Assembly: GCF_008086595.1 (NCBI RefSeq)
Contig: NZ_RXYA01000014.1
Coordinates: 1 to 64,000, forward strand
Length of the DNA stretch: 64,000 nt
Source of the DNA: Acetobacterium paludosum
GTDB taxonomy: Bacteria; Bacillota; Clostridia; Eubacteriales; Eubacteriaceae
Direction of reading: 5' to 3'
Each line of letters opens with the position of its first letter. The first letter of the stretch is position 1. Below the pieces are notes generated by a model. It made no database searches, was not told where the DNA came from, and saw only the letters and a program-made list of their open reading frames with translations. Below, in pieces: positions 38,886 to 47,338 of the stretch. Both the position numbers and the translations under genes were made by a program.

Positions 38886-38930
38886 ATCATTCTCCTTATC
38901 TTCCATAAATGAAACAATCTACTTTTAACT

Positions 38931-38959
38931 ATTATATTTGCCCATCCTAAAAATTGCAA
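38931..38959 (-). promoter_or_regulatory. Promoter of the lipoprotein gene
   Basis: Minus strand TTGCAA (38954-38959), 17-base spacer, TATAAT (38931-38936). Confidence 0.8.
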
Positions 38960-39167
38960 CACATCTTTTGAACTATGCGCTTTTAAATCAACCGGTCCAA
39001 TCGATTATTAATTTGTTTTCTTTTTTACTTCCATTTTTAAAATAACAATTGCTCTTTTTTTAAACCTGTTGCAATAAGCACAGATTTTTATTGCCTGTTA
39101 TGTTATACTATTTTTTAAGCAGAAACAAATTAATCTTATTCCATAAGAGAATTGCAGGAGGATTTTT

Positions 39168-39377
39168 ATGCAAAATGTAGACAAAAGTATGTTAATTGGT
39201 GAATTATTAAAGGTGAATGACGGTCTTGCTCCTATTTTATTGGAGTCTGGGATGCACTGTCTTGGATGTCCCTCTTCACAGGCAGAATCCCTGGAAGAAG
39301 CGTGTGCAGTTCATGGCATCAGTGTTGAATCTCTCGTTACCCAACTTAATGAATTCCTTGCCTCTGCAAAAGCCTAA
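39168..39377 (+). CDS. DUF1858 domain protein (redox disulfide type)
   Basis: A 69-residue protein consisting of one DUF1858 domain, with 'LLESGMHCLGCPSSQAESLE' carrying a CxxC pair (Cys31, Cys34). Such proteins occur with hybrid-cluster protein and ScdA-type NO-stress repair systems, where the Cys pair may be redox active. GGAGG lies before the ATG. An extended -10 (TGTTATACT) is seen upstream. It is a single gene here. Confidence 0.88.
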   Translation: MQNVDKSMLIGELLKVNDGLAPILLESGMHCLGCPSSQAESLEEACAVHGISVESLVTQLNEFLASAKA

Positions 39378-39412
39378 TCATCAAATAAATAATATTTGAC
39401 GATTAGCAATAT

Positions 39413-39475
39413 TGTTGGCAACATAAAAGAACTCAATTATTAAAGATTATTAATTGTCCTTAATAATGAGTTTGC
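39413..39475 (+). repeat. Long imperfect hairpin after the DUF1858 gene
   Basis: TTGGCAA and TTGCCAA form the base, and ACTCAATTATTAAAG pairs with most of CCTTAATAATGAGT inside. It lies between the gene and its terminator, so the transcript would carry a stable structure at its 3' end. Confidence 0.5.
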
Positions 39476-39486
39476 CAATAATCCTG

Positions 39487-39510
39487 GGAACCTTATAAGG
39501 TTCCTTTTTT
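39487..39510 (+). terminator. Terminator of the DUF1858 gene
   Basis: Perfect palindrome GGAACCTTATAAGGTTCC followed by six T residues. Confidence 0.85.
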
Positions 39511-39590
39511 CATCTCAGCCTGGTGGTGGTGACGTTTCCTACTAACTGGAAACTAAAATATCTCCCAATTAATGACTATCTATTAGATCT

Positions 39591-40064
39591 CTAAAAATCT
39601 GCCAGTGCTGTCAATTTCTCTCCTGCGACTCTGTATACAGTCCAGTCTTTCATGGGCTCGGCTCCCAAGGACAAATAGAAATCAATACTTGGTTTATTCC
39701 AATCAAGACACCACCACTCAAGTCTTCCACATCCCCGTTCAACCGCAATGTGTGCCAGTTTTTTAATCAGTGCCTTGCCGAACCCGTTTCCACGGTATTC
39801 AGGAGAAATATACAAATCTTCGAGATAAATCCCAGCTCTTCCGAGAAACGTTGAGAAGTTATAAAAGAAAAGCGCAAAGCCTACTTCTTTTTTATCGACT
39901 AGTACAAAAATAACTTCAGCTTTTTTTTCCTCAAACAACCAGTGTTTTAATAATACCTCCGTAGCAACAACTTCATTTTCCATTTTTTCATATTTTGCCA
40001 ATTCATTAATGAAATGAAGAATCAACGCAACATCTTTTTCAACTGCAACTCTAAAATTTAACAT
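39591..40064 (-). CDS. GNAT acetyltransferase, diamine/polyamine type
   Basis: A 157-residue GNAT enzyme closely resembling spermidine/diamine N-acetyltransferases: 'LYISPEYRGNGFGKALIKKL' is the acetyl-CoA loop and 'RLEWWCLDWNKPSIDFYLSLGA' is typical of the SSAT branch. It probably uses acetyl-CoA to acetylate polyamines or similar amines. The start is placed at 40064, just after GGAGGGG; an in-frame ATG eight codons upstream is less likely. Confidence 0.82.
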   Translation of the reverse strand: MLNFRVAVEKDVALILHFINELAKYEKMENEVVATEVLLKHWLFEEKKAEVIFVLVDKKEVGFALFFYNFSTFLGRAGIYLEDLYISPEYRGNGFGKALIKKLAHIAVERGCGRLEWWCLDWNKPSIDFYLSLGAEPMKDWTVYRVAGEKLTALADF

Positions 40065-40342
40065 ATCCCCTCCAAATAATTTAATCACTCACTTGAATTT
40101 TCTTGCGTTTTTTCACCATTTCGATAAGATTACTACGGTCAGAAACCGACACCTATTGTATAGAGCACACATACTAAACTTATAAAGATAACCGTATAAA
40201 TCAACATTATCAATTCTTCTTCTGTTTTTATATTATCTCAATTTTAACATCTGTTACTATTATTTACAATCAATAAGCAATTCTATTCATTATGTACTGC
40301 GATTTTATTAGCCCTAAAAAACGAATCAAATTCCACTATCTT

Positions 40343-41008
40343 TTATTTTTTTAAATGCCTGACAATATCATCTAAATACCGTTCTGTAGTTTTAACAAGC
40401 TTCTGTTCATCTTCAGATGTAATGACCGCAAATAATTTTTCAATATCAACATCGCCATATGCATTTTCTAGTTTATCATTCAGAAAAGCATTCATAAAAC
40501 CGTCAACTACCAAGCTTAGATGGGCAATATTTTTCTGGAGATTGATCATCAATTGTGCCATTTTTGAATGGCCAAGAATAAAGTCCAAGTCCATAATATC
40601 CAGAGAATAAGGAGACCTGTGATAATTTTTCCAATCCCTTACTTTATGATTAAATTCACTTCGTTTGATTGTCTCCAAAAGAGAATCTTTGGTAAGCTGA
40701 TCAAAATCGATATTATCCACCAAAAGCAATTTAAAATCATTAACCAATTTCCGCGAACTGTTCCAAATAGCTGCGGTAAGTCTTCTTTTTTCAATGGAAT
40801 AACTCACCGCTGCCACAATTAGACTAACCAATGAACCTGTGAATATTCCAAAAAATAGGCTATCAAAATTATCCATATTATGGCTAATAAAATTTTTTAT
40901 TTGGTCGTTGGGAATATAGAAAAAGACATCGTCAAATGCAAAGATAGCTATAATTGAGAACACGGTTAAAGCTAATGTTACAAATATACTGTATTTATAT
41001 GCTTTCAT
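40343..41008 (-). CDS. Hypothetical two-TM protein
   Basis: A 221-residue protein with TM1 at about 8-28 ('IFVTLALTVFSIIAIFAF') and TM2 at about 52-70 ('FFGIFTGSLVSLIVAAVSY'), then about 150 cytoplasmic, largely helical, charged residues. No known domain is recognised. GGAG precedes the ATG. It has its own promoter region and no clear partner. Confidence 0.65.
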   Translation of the reverse strand: MKAYKYSIFVTLALTVFSIIAIFAFDDVFFYIPNDQIKNFISHNMDNFDSLFFGIFTGSLVSLIVAAVSYSIEKRRLTAAIWNSSRKLVNDFKLLLVDNIDFDQLTKDSLLETIKRSEFNHKVRDWKNYHRSPYSLDIMDLDFILGHSKMAQLMINLQKNIAHLSLVVDGFMNAFLNDKLENAYGDVDIEKLFAVITSEDEQKLVKTTERYLDDIVRHLKK

Positions 41009-41182
41009 TTTTCACTCCAAATTCTTCATTGTAAATATGTCGTTCATACCGCAATATTCTTCCATAATGTTTTCACTGTTTATAAATATCTATTTAATTT
41101 AACTAGAATCATCATATTGTCTGTCAACACACATACTTTTTAATTGATATCTTTTCTATTTTATATGTCTGTTTGCAATTAG

Positions 41183-41210
41183 ATTGTATCATTTAAAATA
41201 TTTCTGTCAA
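41183..41210 (-). promoter_or_regulatory. Promoter upstream of the two-TM protein
   Basis: Minus strand TTGACA (41205-41210), 16-base spacer, TACAAT (41183-41188). A second TTGACAGA copy lies at 41120-41127, closer to the gene, without a good -10. Apart from this and the adh terminator, the 480-base gap 41009-41490 shows no gene. Confidence 0.65.
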
Positions 41211-41395
41211 CAAACATTTCTTACCCTTATATCCCTTAATTTAAATTTTCCATAATGGCAGCTCCAGTCTAATTTCAATGAAATAATTGCCATTATATGA
41301 ACCTTCCTACTGAATTAAACTTAACGACGCAAGGATTAAAAACGGTAAAAAGCACTTTCAAGTTTCTCTTTGGTTTTCGAGCTAATTGCGCACCT

Positions 41396-41426
41396 AAAAA
41401 GGTCTGTCCACTTTTGAACAGACCTT
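41396..41426 (-). terminator. Terminator of the alcohol dehydrogenase gene
   Basis: AAGGTCTGT (41399-41407) pairs with ACAGACCTT (41418-41426), T5 run on the minus strand. Confidence 0.85.
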
Positions 41427-41490
41427 ACATTCAATATAAAAACAATTGTGTTTACAAAACACTTAACCCGGTTTGACCCACACTCATATG

Positions 41491-42591
41491 TTAGGGCATG
41501 ATGGCAATCTTTACTCCTGTCATTGCTATGTTTGTTTCCATCGCTTCAGTGACATGATCAAGATCAAATTTATCCGTTACCAGCAATTCTACCGGAATAT
41601 TCATTTCTGCCGCTTTCTTGAAGAAACCCATTGTGGTGATATATTCATTTGCCCCATAAACCCAAGAACCAACTAAAGTGATTTCTTTATTACAAAAATC
41701 AAAATGAGGATTAATTGTCGCTTCACCAATATTTACAAAGAAGCCCATTTCACACATTCCGCCGCCGCGTCGCACATATTTGAATGCGTCAGCAGCTGCT
41801 GCCGGTGATCCTGTACATTGGAAAACGAAGTCAGCTCCAAATCCATTTGTAATTTCATTTACTTTTGCAACACGGTCTTCAATTGTTTTCAACTTTCTAA
41901 AATCGATTGTTTCGGTTGCTCCCATTTTTTTAGCAAGATCCAATCTTCTATCGTTTCCATCAACAGCTATGATATTGACGGTTCCAGCAGCTTTTAAAAC
42001 TGCAATCATCATCAGACCAATTGGGCCACACCCCTGAACCAACACAAACGAACTAAAATTCATTATATTTGTTGTTTTAGCTCTTTCTAAGGCGTGAACG
42101 CAAACAGCAGCCGGTTCAAGAAGCATTCTTTGGTCAACATTGAATTCATTAACAACAAATATTGATGAATTTTTTCGTATCAAAATATGTTCTGCAAACC
42201 AACCGTTAAGGTGAATATCATCCTCTGGAATCAAGCCATATACGCCGAGACCTGCACACAGATTTGGTTTTTCAGGATAACGACGGCAATAATCACATTC
42301 GCCGCAAAGTAATACCGATGTTACAACTTTATCGCCGATTTTGATGGGATCACCCTTTGTATCATGAGTAATATTTTTTCCCAGTGCGATTACCTCGCCG
42401 GTCCCCTCATGACCAAGTGTAATGGGGCAAATACCGAAAGGATCGCCTTTAAATTCATGGACATCAGTTCCACAAATGCCACAGCCTTCAACCTTTACAA
42501 GAACTTCATCATCACCAACCACAGGTAAATCAAACTCTTTGATTTCAACCTTACGGGGCTCCATCAACATCGCCAAACGTGTCTTTGCCAT
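41491..42591 (-). CDS. Zinc-dependent alcohol dehydrogenase (butanediol/sorbitol DH type)
   Basis: A 366-residue medium-chain dehydrogenase. The catalytic zinc region is 'GCGICGTDVHEFKGDP' with 'LGHEGTGEVIALGK'; the structural zinc site is 'CGECDYCRRYPEKPNLC'; the NAD-binding fold starts at 'VLVQGCGPIGLMMIAVLKAAG'. The set fits 2,3-butanediol, threonine or sorbitol dehydrogenases; the substrate cannot be fixed. Given an acetolactate decarboxylase 4 kb away, acetoin/butanediol is possible but only inference. The promoter overlaps a Rex site, pointing to NADH-linked control. GGAGG before the ATG. Confidence 0.88.
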   Translation of the reverse strand: MAKTRLAMLMEPRKVEIKEFDLPVVGDDEVLVKVEGCGICGTDVHEFKGDPFGICPITLGHEGTGEVIALGKNITHDTKGDPIKIGDKVVTSVLLCGECDYCRRYPEKPNLCAGLGVYGLIPEDDIHLNGWFAEHILIRKNSSIFVVNEFNVDQRMLLEPAAVCVHALERAKTTNIMNFSSFVLVQGCGPIGLMMIAVLKAAGTVNIIAVDGNDRRLDLAKKMGATETIDFRKLKTIEDRVAKVNEITNGFGADFVFQCTGSPAAAADAFKYVRRGGGMCEMGFFVNIGEATINPHFDFCNKEITLVGSWVYGANEYITTMGFFKKAAEMNIPVELLVTDKFDLDHVTEAMETNIAMTGVKIAIMP

Positions 42592-42636
42592 TTTTATACC
42601 TCCGATAATTCTAAAATTGTAAACTATTACATTTAC

Positions 42637-42654
42637 TTATTAACATTTTAACAA
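42637..42654. promoter_or_regulatory. Rex operator in front of the alcohol dehydrogenase gene
   Basis: TTATTAACATTTTAACAA matches the clostridial Rex consensus TTGTTAANNNNTTAACAA at 13 of 14 fixed positions. It overlaps the -10 element of the adh promoter, so Rex should repress adh when NADH is low. The rex gene is in this same window (513-1157). Confidence 0.8.
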
Positions 42655-42672
42655 ATTATCTTCATGAATCAA
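42645..42672 (-). promoter_or_regulatory. Promoter of the alcohol dehydrogenase gene
   Basis: Minus strand TTGATT (42667-42672), 16-base spacer, TAAAAT (42645-42650), within the Rex site. Confidence 0.65.
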
Positions 42673-42690
42673 TTGACAAGAATAATAAAG

Positions 42691-42706
42691 TGTCACATAT
42701 GTTACA
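42691..42706. promoter_or_regulatory. CRP/FNR-like palindrome upstream of the adh promoter
   Basis: TGTCACATATGTTACA reads as TGTNACATATGTNACA on both strands. Its centre is about 60 bases before the predicted adh start point, the distance used by class I activators of the CRP/FNR family. It could alternatively be the site of the TetR-family protein encoded next door. Confidence 0.5.
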
Positions 42707-42728
42707 CTATTCAATATATGTAACATCT

Positions 42729-43277
42729 TTACATCAGCAACAAAACGTTTTTAAGTCTTTCAGGAATTGCATCAATGAGCAAATCAGCTATTTCTTTTGG
42801 TTCCATCTTCATCCCTTCACCGATCCATTTAAAGGTCATATCCATCGAACCCAAACAGTACATTTCCAGCAAGAATTTACTATGTGAATCTAATGGCTTC
42901 CCGGTTTTTTCCATAATTCTATTCGTATAAAATTCTGTTATCAGTTTCAAATCATAATCGAAAAGCGAATTGCAGTCTCGGGATTTAAATGCCGCCGAAA
43001 AAAAATCTTTTTCCTCTTTAACAAAAGTAAATTTCTGGATTAGTCCTTCCTCTAAAGTTAAACTAACACCCATCAGTTTGAATGATTGCTGGGCTAATTT
43101 ATCAAAACACCAATTGACTAAATCATATTTATCCTGAAAATAACGATAGAATGTTTGTCTTGTTAATTCACATTGATCAACGATTTCCTTAACCGTTATC
43201 TTATCCAAAGATTTGTTGATCATCAAGGTTTTAACCGATTTAGCCAAACGTTCTTTCGTGCGATCGTTTGCATCCAT
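42729..43277 (-). CDS. TetR-family transcriptional regulator
   Basis: A 182-residue regulator with a TetR helix-turn-helix (about 10-55; 'ITVKEIVDQCELTRQTFYRYF') and a helical ligand/dimer domain of the DhaS-like kind. Start at 43277, 6 bases after GAGGG; an ATG two codons upstream overlaps that site. It lies directly upstream of adh on the same strand, with about 140 bases between that contain the adh promoter. It is likely to regulate adh or itself; a diverged relative sits before oleate hydratase. Confidence 0.88.
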   Translation of the reverse strand: MDANDRTKERLAKSVKTLMINKSLDKITVKEIVDQCELTRQTFYRYFQDKYDLVNWCFDKLAQQSFKLMGVSLTLEEGLIQKFTFVKEEKDFFSAAFKSRDCNSLFDYDLKLITEFYTNRIMEKTGKPLDSHSKFLLEMYCLGSMDMTFKWIGEGMKMEPKEIADLLIDAIPERLKNVLLLM

Positions 43278-43531
43278 TGTCATCCCTCTTTGTTAATTAT
43301 TTGAGATTTAACTTCATCTTATCGATTTGCCAATCACTTGTCAATGAAATATTTCACCTGATTATATAACATTTTTTATTGGAAAAGCACTCAATTGATT
43401 TTCAAAATGGGTTAGGATTATTTTGTATATTGAGATTGATAAAGATTGTAATAAAAGCCTTAAATAAAAAAAGACGGCATTAAAAATATTTACTTGAGTT
43501 CCACATTGCTAAAGAATCTTTATCAAAAAAT

Positions 43532-43562
43532 AAAAAAAACTTATGCAATTAAGCATAAGTTT
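43532..43562 (-). terminator. Terminator of the second cold-shock gene
   Basis: AAACTTATGC (43537-43546) pairs with GCATAAGTTT (43553-43562); a long T run follows on the minus strand. Confidence 0.85.
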
Positions 43563-43574
43563 AAATATCTGGAA

Positions 43575-43772
43575 TTAAACAACTTGAATGTTTTCAGCTT
43601 GTGGACCTTTTGGTCCTTGTGTTACATCAAAAGTAACTTCTTGTCCTTCATCTAAAGACTTGTATCCTTCTGATTGAATTTGTGAAAAATGTGCAAATAC
43701 ATCAGTACCATCTTCTCCTGTTATAAAACCAAAACCTTTTACCGCATTAAACCATTTCACTGTACCACGCAT
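43575..43772 (-). CDS. CspA-family cold-shock protein (second copy)
   Basis: A 65-residue cold-shock domain: RNP1 'KGFGFITG', RNP2 'VFAHFSQI'. Diverged from the csp at 26864 in about half its residues. TAGGAGG ribosome site; leader of roughly 140 bases from the promoter at 43920-43948. Confidence 0.97.
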   Translation of the reverse strand: MRGTVKWFNAVKGFGFITGEDGTDVFAHFSQIQSEGYKSLDEGQEVTFDVTQGPKGPQAENIQVV

Positions 43773-43919
43773 ATGTGTGTACCTCCTAATTTTATTCCCC
43801 TAAATCCTTGTAATACGAATAACAACTACATTTCTAAATTAGGATAATACGTTTAAATATAAGTACCAATTAAAAAATATCAATGTTAAATTTATTTACT
43901 ATCAATTTAAGTTTTACCT

Positions 43920-43948
43920 ATTGTATCATAAGTTTCTGGTTTTAGCAA
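43920..43948 (-). promoter_or_regulatory. Promoter of the second cold-shock gene
   Basis: Minus strand TTGCTA (43943-43948), 17-base spacer, TACAAT (43920-43925). The rest of the 330-base gap to 44103 holds only the long csp leader and the start signals of the plus-strand Ser-rich gene. Confidence 0.65.
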
Positions 43949-44103
43949 ATTTTTCGCAAAATAATAATCAAAAATTCAAAATAAATTTAAAAAGCTTTCA
44001 TTAACTAAGAACTTTTTATGAAATGATATTATTTTTTTTATTTTAATGTAATTTCTGCTAATAAGGAGTATAATTATGGTAATTAATTATGGAGGTGTCG
44101 ATC

Positions 44104-44592
44104 ATGGATGTAAGTAGCGTTATGAGTAACTATAATAACAGTTTGCTTTTAAACAATTTGAGTTCTGCCAGCAATACATCAGCGCTTTATCAATCCGGCA
44201 GTGTCAGTTCTGCTGTTTCTGAAACTTATGCTGCTGATGCATTCTCAGGTGATACGGCCTCAGCTGCACTTCAGGATATTTATAAATCTGTTCAGAGTGA
44301 TTATGGTATCAGCTTAACTTATAATTCGAGCGGCAATATTGCCTCCTCCAGCAGCACAGACTCTTCGACTTTACCGACAGTGTCTGCCTTGGGCAGTTCC
44401 TTGAGTTCAAGTCTACTGTCATCATTCAATAGCCTGACCAAAACCGACGATTCTTCAATGTCCAGTTTGTTTTCAGAATTAAGCTATGTTCAAAGCGGAG
44501 CTTACAGTAAAGTTTATGCAAAACTTTACTCCAGTGATGCGACAACCAGCGACACAAGCACCCTTGGTTCGGCTCTCGATGTTACAGCATAG
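44104..44592 (+). CDS. Serine-rich hypothetical protein
   Basis: A 162-residue protein made largely of Ser, Thr, Ala, Leu and Asn, with runs such as 'LGSSLSSSLLSSFNSL' and 'SSSSTDSSTLPTVSALGSS'. No signal peptide, TM segment or known domain. Start at 44104 behind GGAGGTG. The amino part ('SSVMSNYNNSLLLNNL') looks amphipathic, recalling secreted, spore or flagellar accessory proteins, but there is no proof. It has its own terminator. Confidence 0.7.
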   Translation: MDVSSVMSNYNNSLLLNNLSSASNTSALYQSGSVSSAVSETYAADAFSGDTASAALQDIYKSVQSDYGISLTYNSSGNIASSSSTDSSTLPTVSALGSSLSSSLLSSFNSLTKTDDSSMSSLFSELSYVQSGAYSKVYAKLYSSDATTSDTSTLGSALDVTA

Positions 44593-44620
44593 CTTGTTCT
44601 AATATCCCACCCCCAAATAG

Positions 44621-44662
44621 AAACAGACCACCCGTCATTATTGACCAGGCTGGTCTGTTTTT
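44621..44662 (+). terminator. Terminator of the Ser-rich gene
   Basis: AAACAGACCA pairs with TGGTCTGTTT, with an inner GTCA/TGAC stem, followed by T residues. Confidence 0.85.
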
Positions 44663-44672
44663 ATTTGTCCCC

Positions 44673-44900
44673 TTAAAAACGAGCCAGGGCTTTTCGCAGC
44701 GCTTCGTCAAAGAAATAGAAGCTGTGACTTCCCGGCCACTCCTCCCAGATAAAATTCAGATTCAGTTTTTTCATTTCATCAGTATACCGACTGTTGGACT
44801 CCCTCAAAAAATCCTTGTCTCCCCAGGCAACGTAAATCCGTGGGCTGACTGACATTCCGCTGACTTTTTTGGCCAGCTCCAGAACATCATCCTTTTCATT
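44673..44900 (-). pseudogene. Esterase relic (carboxyl end only)
   Basis: The minus strand encodes about 75 residues, 'NEKDDVLELAKKVSGMSVSP' onward, with 'RIYVAWGDKDFLRESNSRY' and 'WEEWPGSHSFYFFDEALRK'. This matches the end of S-formylglutathione hydrolase/acetylesterase-type alpha/beta hydrolases, including the catalytic Asp region and the His in GSH. A stop precedes Asn and the whole amino domain with the nucleophile is absent, so it is a truncated gene. Confidence 0.7.
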
Positions 44901-45016
44901 TCATCTAATATTTGAACAATAAAATATAAAATTAACTTAAATTTTACAGCATTGTAACATTAAAAGATGGGGCTTATGGTTATAATTTAGAGACATCAAA
45001 ATATGGAGGAATTTAC

Positions 45017-46774
45017 TTGAATAGTTATTGCGAAAATCAGGAAGACAACCACCGAGAAGAATTTTTAGAAATTCTGAACCAGAAGAATATCCAAACGGTA
45101 TTCCAACCGATTGTCTCCCTTCGGGATGGGGGCGTTTATGGATATGAGGCGCTCAGCCGCGGACCTAAATATTCAGCACTGCACACCCCGGATATACTTT
45201 TTAAATGCGCTCAGCAATACAATAAATTATGGGAATTGGAGTTTTTATGTCGGTTAAAAGCCTTTGAAGCTTCCTTTGAAATGGGAATGGAATTTAAAAT
45301 TTTCTTAAATGTCAACCCGAACATCATGGAGGATATCAAATTCAGAAAAGGGTTTACGAAAGAATATCTGAACGAATTTTCAATTGATCCTAAACGGATC
45401 ATCTTCGAAATAACTGAAAATGAGGCCATCAATAATATTTCAGACTTTATCAAAACGGTTGATAACTATAAAGAACAGGACTATCGAATTGCCATTGACG
45501 ATGCCGGCGCCGGTTATTCCGGACTTAATTTAATCTCGGATATTCATCCCAATTTTATTAAACTGGATATGAAACTCATCAGGGATATCGATAGCGATGT
45601 TACCAAACAATCACTCATCAAATGCCTTAATGAATTCGCATCATTTACAGAGACCGCTTTGATTGCAGAAGGAATCGAAACCAGAGAAGAACTTCAAATA
45701 TTAATTGAACTCGGCATCCAGTATGGTCAAGGTTTTTTTCTACAAAGACCAAATGCTGTGATAAAGCCAATCTCTAAGGATGTGATTGAAATAATAAAGG
45801 AAGAAAATGCGAATAAAAGGAAACTGCTGGACAACAGCGTATTTGATGTTAAAATTGATTCGATTTGCAAACTGGTAAAAACCATCGGTCCAAATATTCT
45901 CGTTTCTCAAGTTGATGAACTATTTAAAAAAGATGAAACGATCTCCGGCTTTTGTGTTGTCCATAAAGATATTCCCATTGGCGTCATAACAAGAAATGCT
46001 CTTTACAAAAAGATCAGTGGTCAATATGGTTATATTCTTTATTCCAATAAACCGGTAAAAAACATTATGGATAAAAACTTTATGCGGGCTGACTATCAAA
46101 CGACCATTGATGTCGTTGGCAAAGACGCTATGCAGCGCGAATTTGATAAAATTTACGACTTTGTCGTTATTTCCCGAAAAGATAAATTTTATGGGATTGT
46201 GACTGTAAAAGACTTAATGGAAAAATTGATTGAAATTGAATTTGTGTATGCCAAACATCTGAATCCTTTATCCGAATTACCCGGCAATTTAATGATTGAA
46301 CAAGCCCTGGAAAGATCTATCAATACCAAGGACAAAAAGACAATCCTGTATTTTGATCTCGACAATTTCAAAGCGTACAATGATCTCTACGGGTTTGAAA
46401 ATGGTGATAAGGTCCTAAAAGATTTTGCTCAAATATTGAAGAGCAAGATACCTGATGACGATTTTATCGGACATATTGGCGGAGACGATTTTGTTGCCAT
46501 TGTTTCCAAAAAGAAAACGGAACAATTATGCACAACGATCATTGCTGCCTTCAATGAAAATGTCGTTCGCTTTTACAATAAGGAAGATGCTTTAAGAGGC
46601 TATATCACATCCAAAAATCGTAATGATATCGAAGAAAATTTTCCTTTGCTTTCCGTATCCATTGCCGGAGTTGCCAGCGATCAGAATAAAACAATTTTCG
46701 ATTTGGCGGAAACCGCAGCCAAAATCAAAAAAAAATGCAAAAAAAAGCAAGGCAGCAACTTTCTATTGGCATAA
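45017..46774 (+). CDS. EAL - CBS pair - GGDEF-like c-di-GMP signalling protein
   Basis: A 585-residue cytoplasmic protein. The EAL phosphodiesterase domain (about 18-255) keeps its catalytic residues: EAL at 44-46, 'FLNVNPN', 'IIFEITENEA', 'IDDAGAGYSG', 'KLDMKLI', 'AEGIET' and 'GQGFFLQRP'. A tandem CBS pair (about 285-410) may bind nucleotides. The GGDEF domain (about 420-585) reads GGDDF at 488-492 and lacks an RxxD inhibitory site, so cyclase activity is doubtful or unregulated. Start is TTG at 45017, 7 bases after GGAGG. Confidence 0.9.
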   Translation: MNSYCENQEDNHREEFLEILNQKNIQTVFQPIVSLRDGGVYGYEALSRGPKYSALHTPDILFKCAQQYNKLWELEFLCRLKAFEASFEMGMEFKIFLNVNPNIMEDIKFRKGFTKEYLNEFSIDPKRIIFEITENEAINNISDFIKTVDNYKEQDYRIAIDDAGAGYSGLNLISDIHPNFIKLDMKLIRDIDSDVTKQSLIKCLNEFASFTETALIAEGIETREELQILIELGIQYGQGFFLQRPNAVIKPISKDVIEIIKEENANKRKLLDNSVFDVKIDSICKLVKTIGPNILVSQVDELFKKDETISGFCVVHKDIPIGVITRNALYKKISGQYGYILYSNKPVKNIMDKNFMRADYQTTIDVVGKDAMQREFDKIYDFVVISRKDKFYGIVTVKDLMEKLIEIEFVYAKHLNPLSELPGNLMIEQALERSINTKDKKTILYFDLDNFKAYNDLYGFENGDKVLKDFAQILKSKIPDDDFIGHIGGDDFVAIVSKKKTEQLCTTIIAAFNENVVRFYNKEDALRGYITSKNRNDIEENFPLLSVSIAGVASDQNKTIFDLAETAAKIKKKCKKKQGSNFLLA

Positions 46775-46803
46775 TGCCTCCGCTTGCTGATATGATTGCA
46801 TAC

Positions 46804-46856
46804 AAAAAGAGCTAAGACCGATTCCACAATTTTATTTGCAAAACCGGCCTAGCTCT
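46804..46856 (-). terminator. Strong minus-strand terminator without a gene before it
   Basis: On the minus strand GAGCTA-GGCCGGTT pairs with AATCGGTC-T-TAGCTC (one bulge), followed by TTTTT. In the plus direction there is no T run, so it fits a minus-strand transcript. Confidence 0.65.
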
Positions 46857-47332
46857 CAATCTCTGATGTCATCCGTTTGGACTCCTCTCATTGATTTTTT
46901 TATCAAAAACCTTCTTTTTCACTTTCCAACGTAAATACCACTTACTTTTCGGGTCATCTTACTTTTGGAATTCGGATTCATTTAACTCAGTTGAAAACTA
47001 TTTGTTGGTGCATTTTATAATCATCATCAATCTGAGACTATTTCTCATTTCCGATTTTTCAATCAGATGGGGGTTGTTACAAACCATGAGATATTTTCTT
47101 TTGATATCATGAGTGATTTTCAAACATCCGGCATTTAATCTTCTTGTGATGTTTCATCCCTTTTCCCATTTCGGAGTGATTAGTTTTTGCATTTAAATCT
47201 TCCCCTGTCCTTTAAAATTAAATCACTTCAATTTCTGGTCATTCTTTAATTTTATTGGTAGGTTAAGTGACTATTTACTTTTCAATGATCGAAATCATTC
47301 AATTCAGAAAAGCATTGAGTTGATCTTTGATT
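46804..47332 (-). ncRNA. Candidate unannotated minus-strand transcript
   Basis: The 690 bases between 46775 and 47465 hold no convincing gene on either strand. On the minus strand a promoter (47339-47366) and a strong terminator (46804-46856) bracket about 525 bases. The predicted 5' end contains the hairpin AATGAT-TTCG-ATCATT. Only very short open frames are present, for example MQKLITPKWEKG behind AGGGGAAG and MTSEIES behind AGAGGAG. It could be a regulatory RNA, a small-peptide mRNA or decayed DNA. No known RNA family was recognised. Confidence 0.3.
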
Positions 47333-47338
47333 ATCTTT

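Noticed and set aside
46891-47112. Plus-strand open frame of 73 codons
   Set aside because: No ribosome site, very Phe/Leu/Ser-rich as expected from AT-rich noncoding DNA, and it lies opposite the candidate minus-strand transcript.
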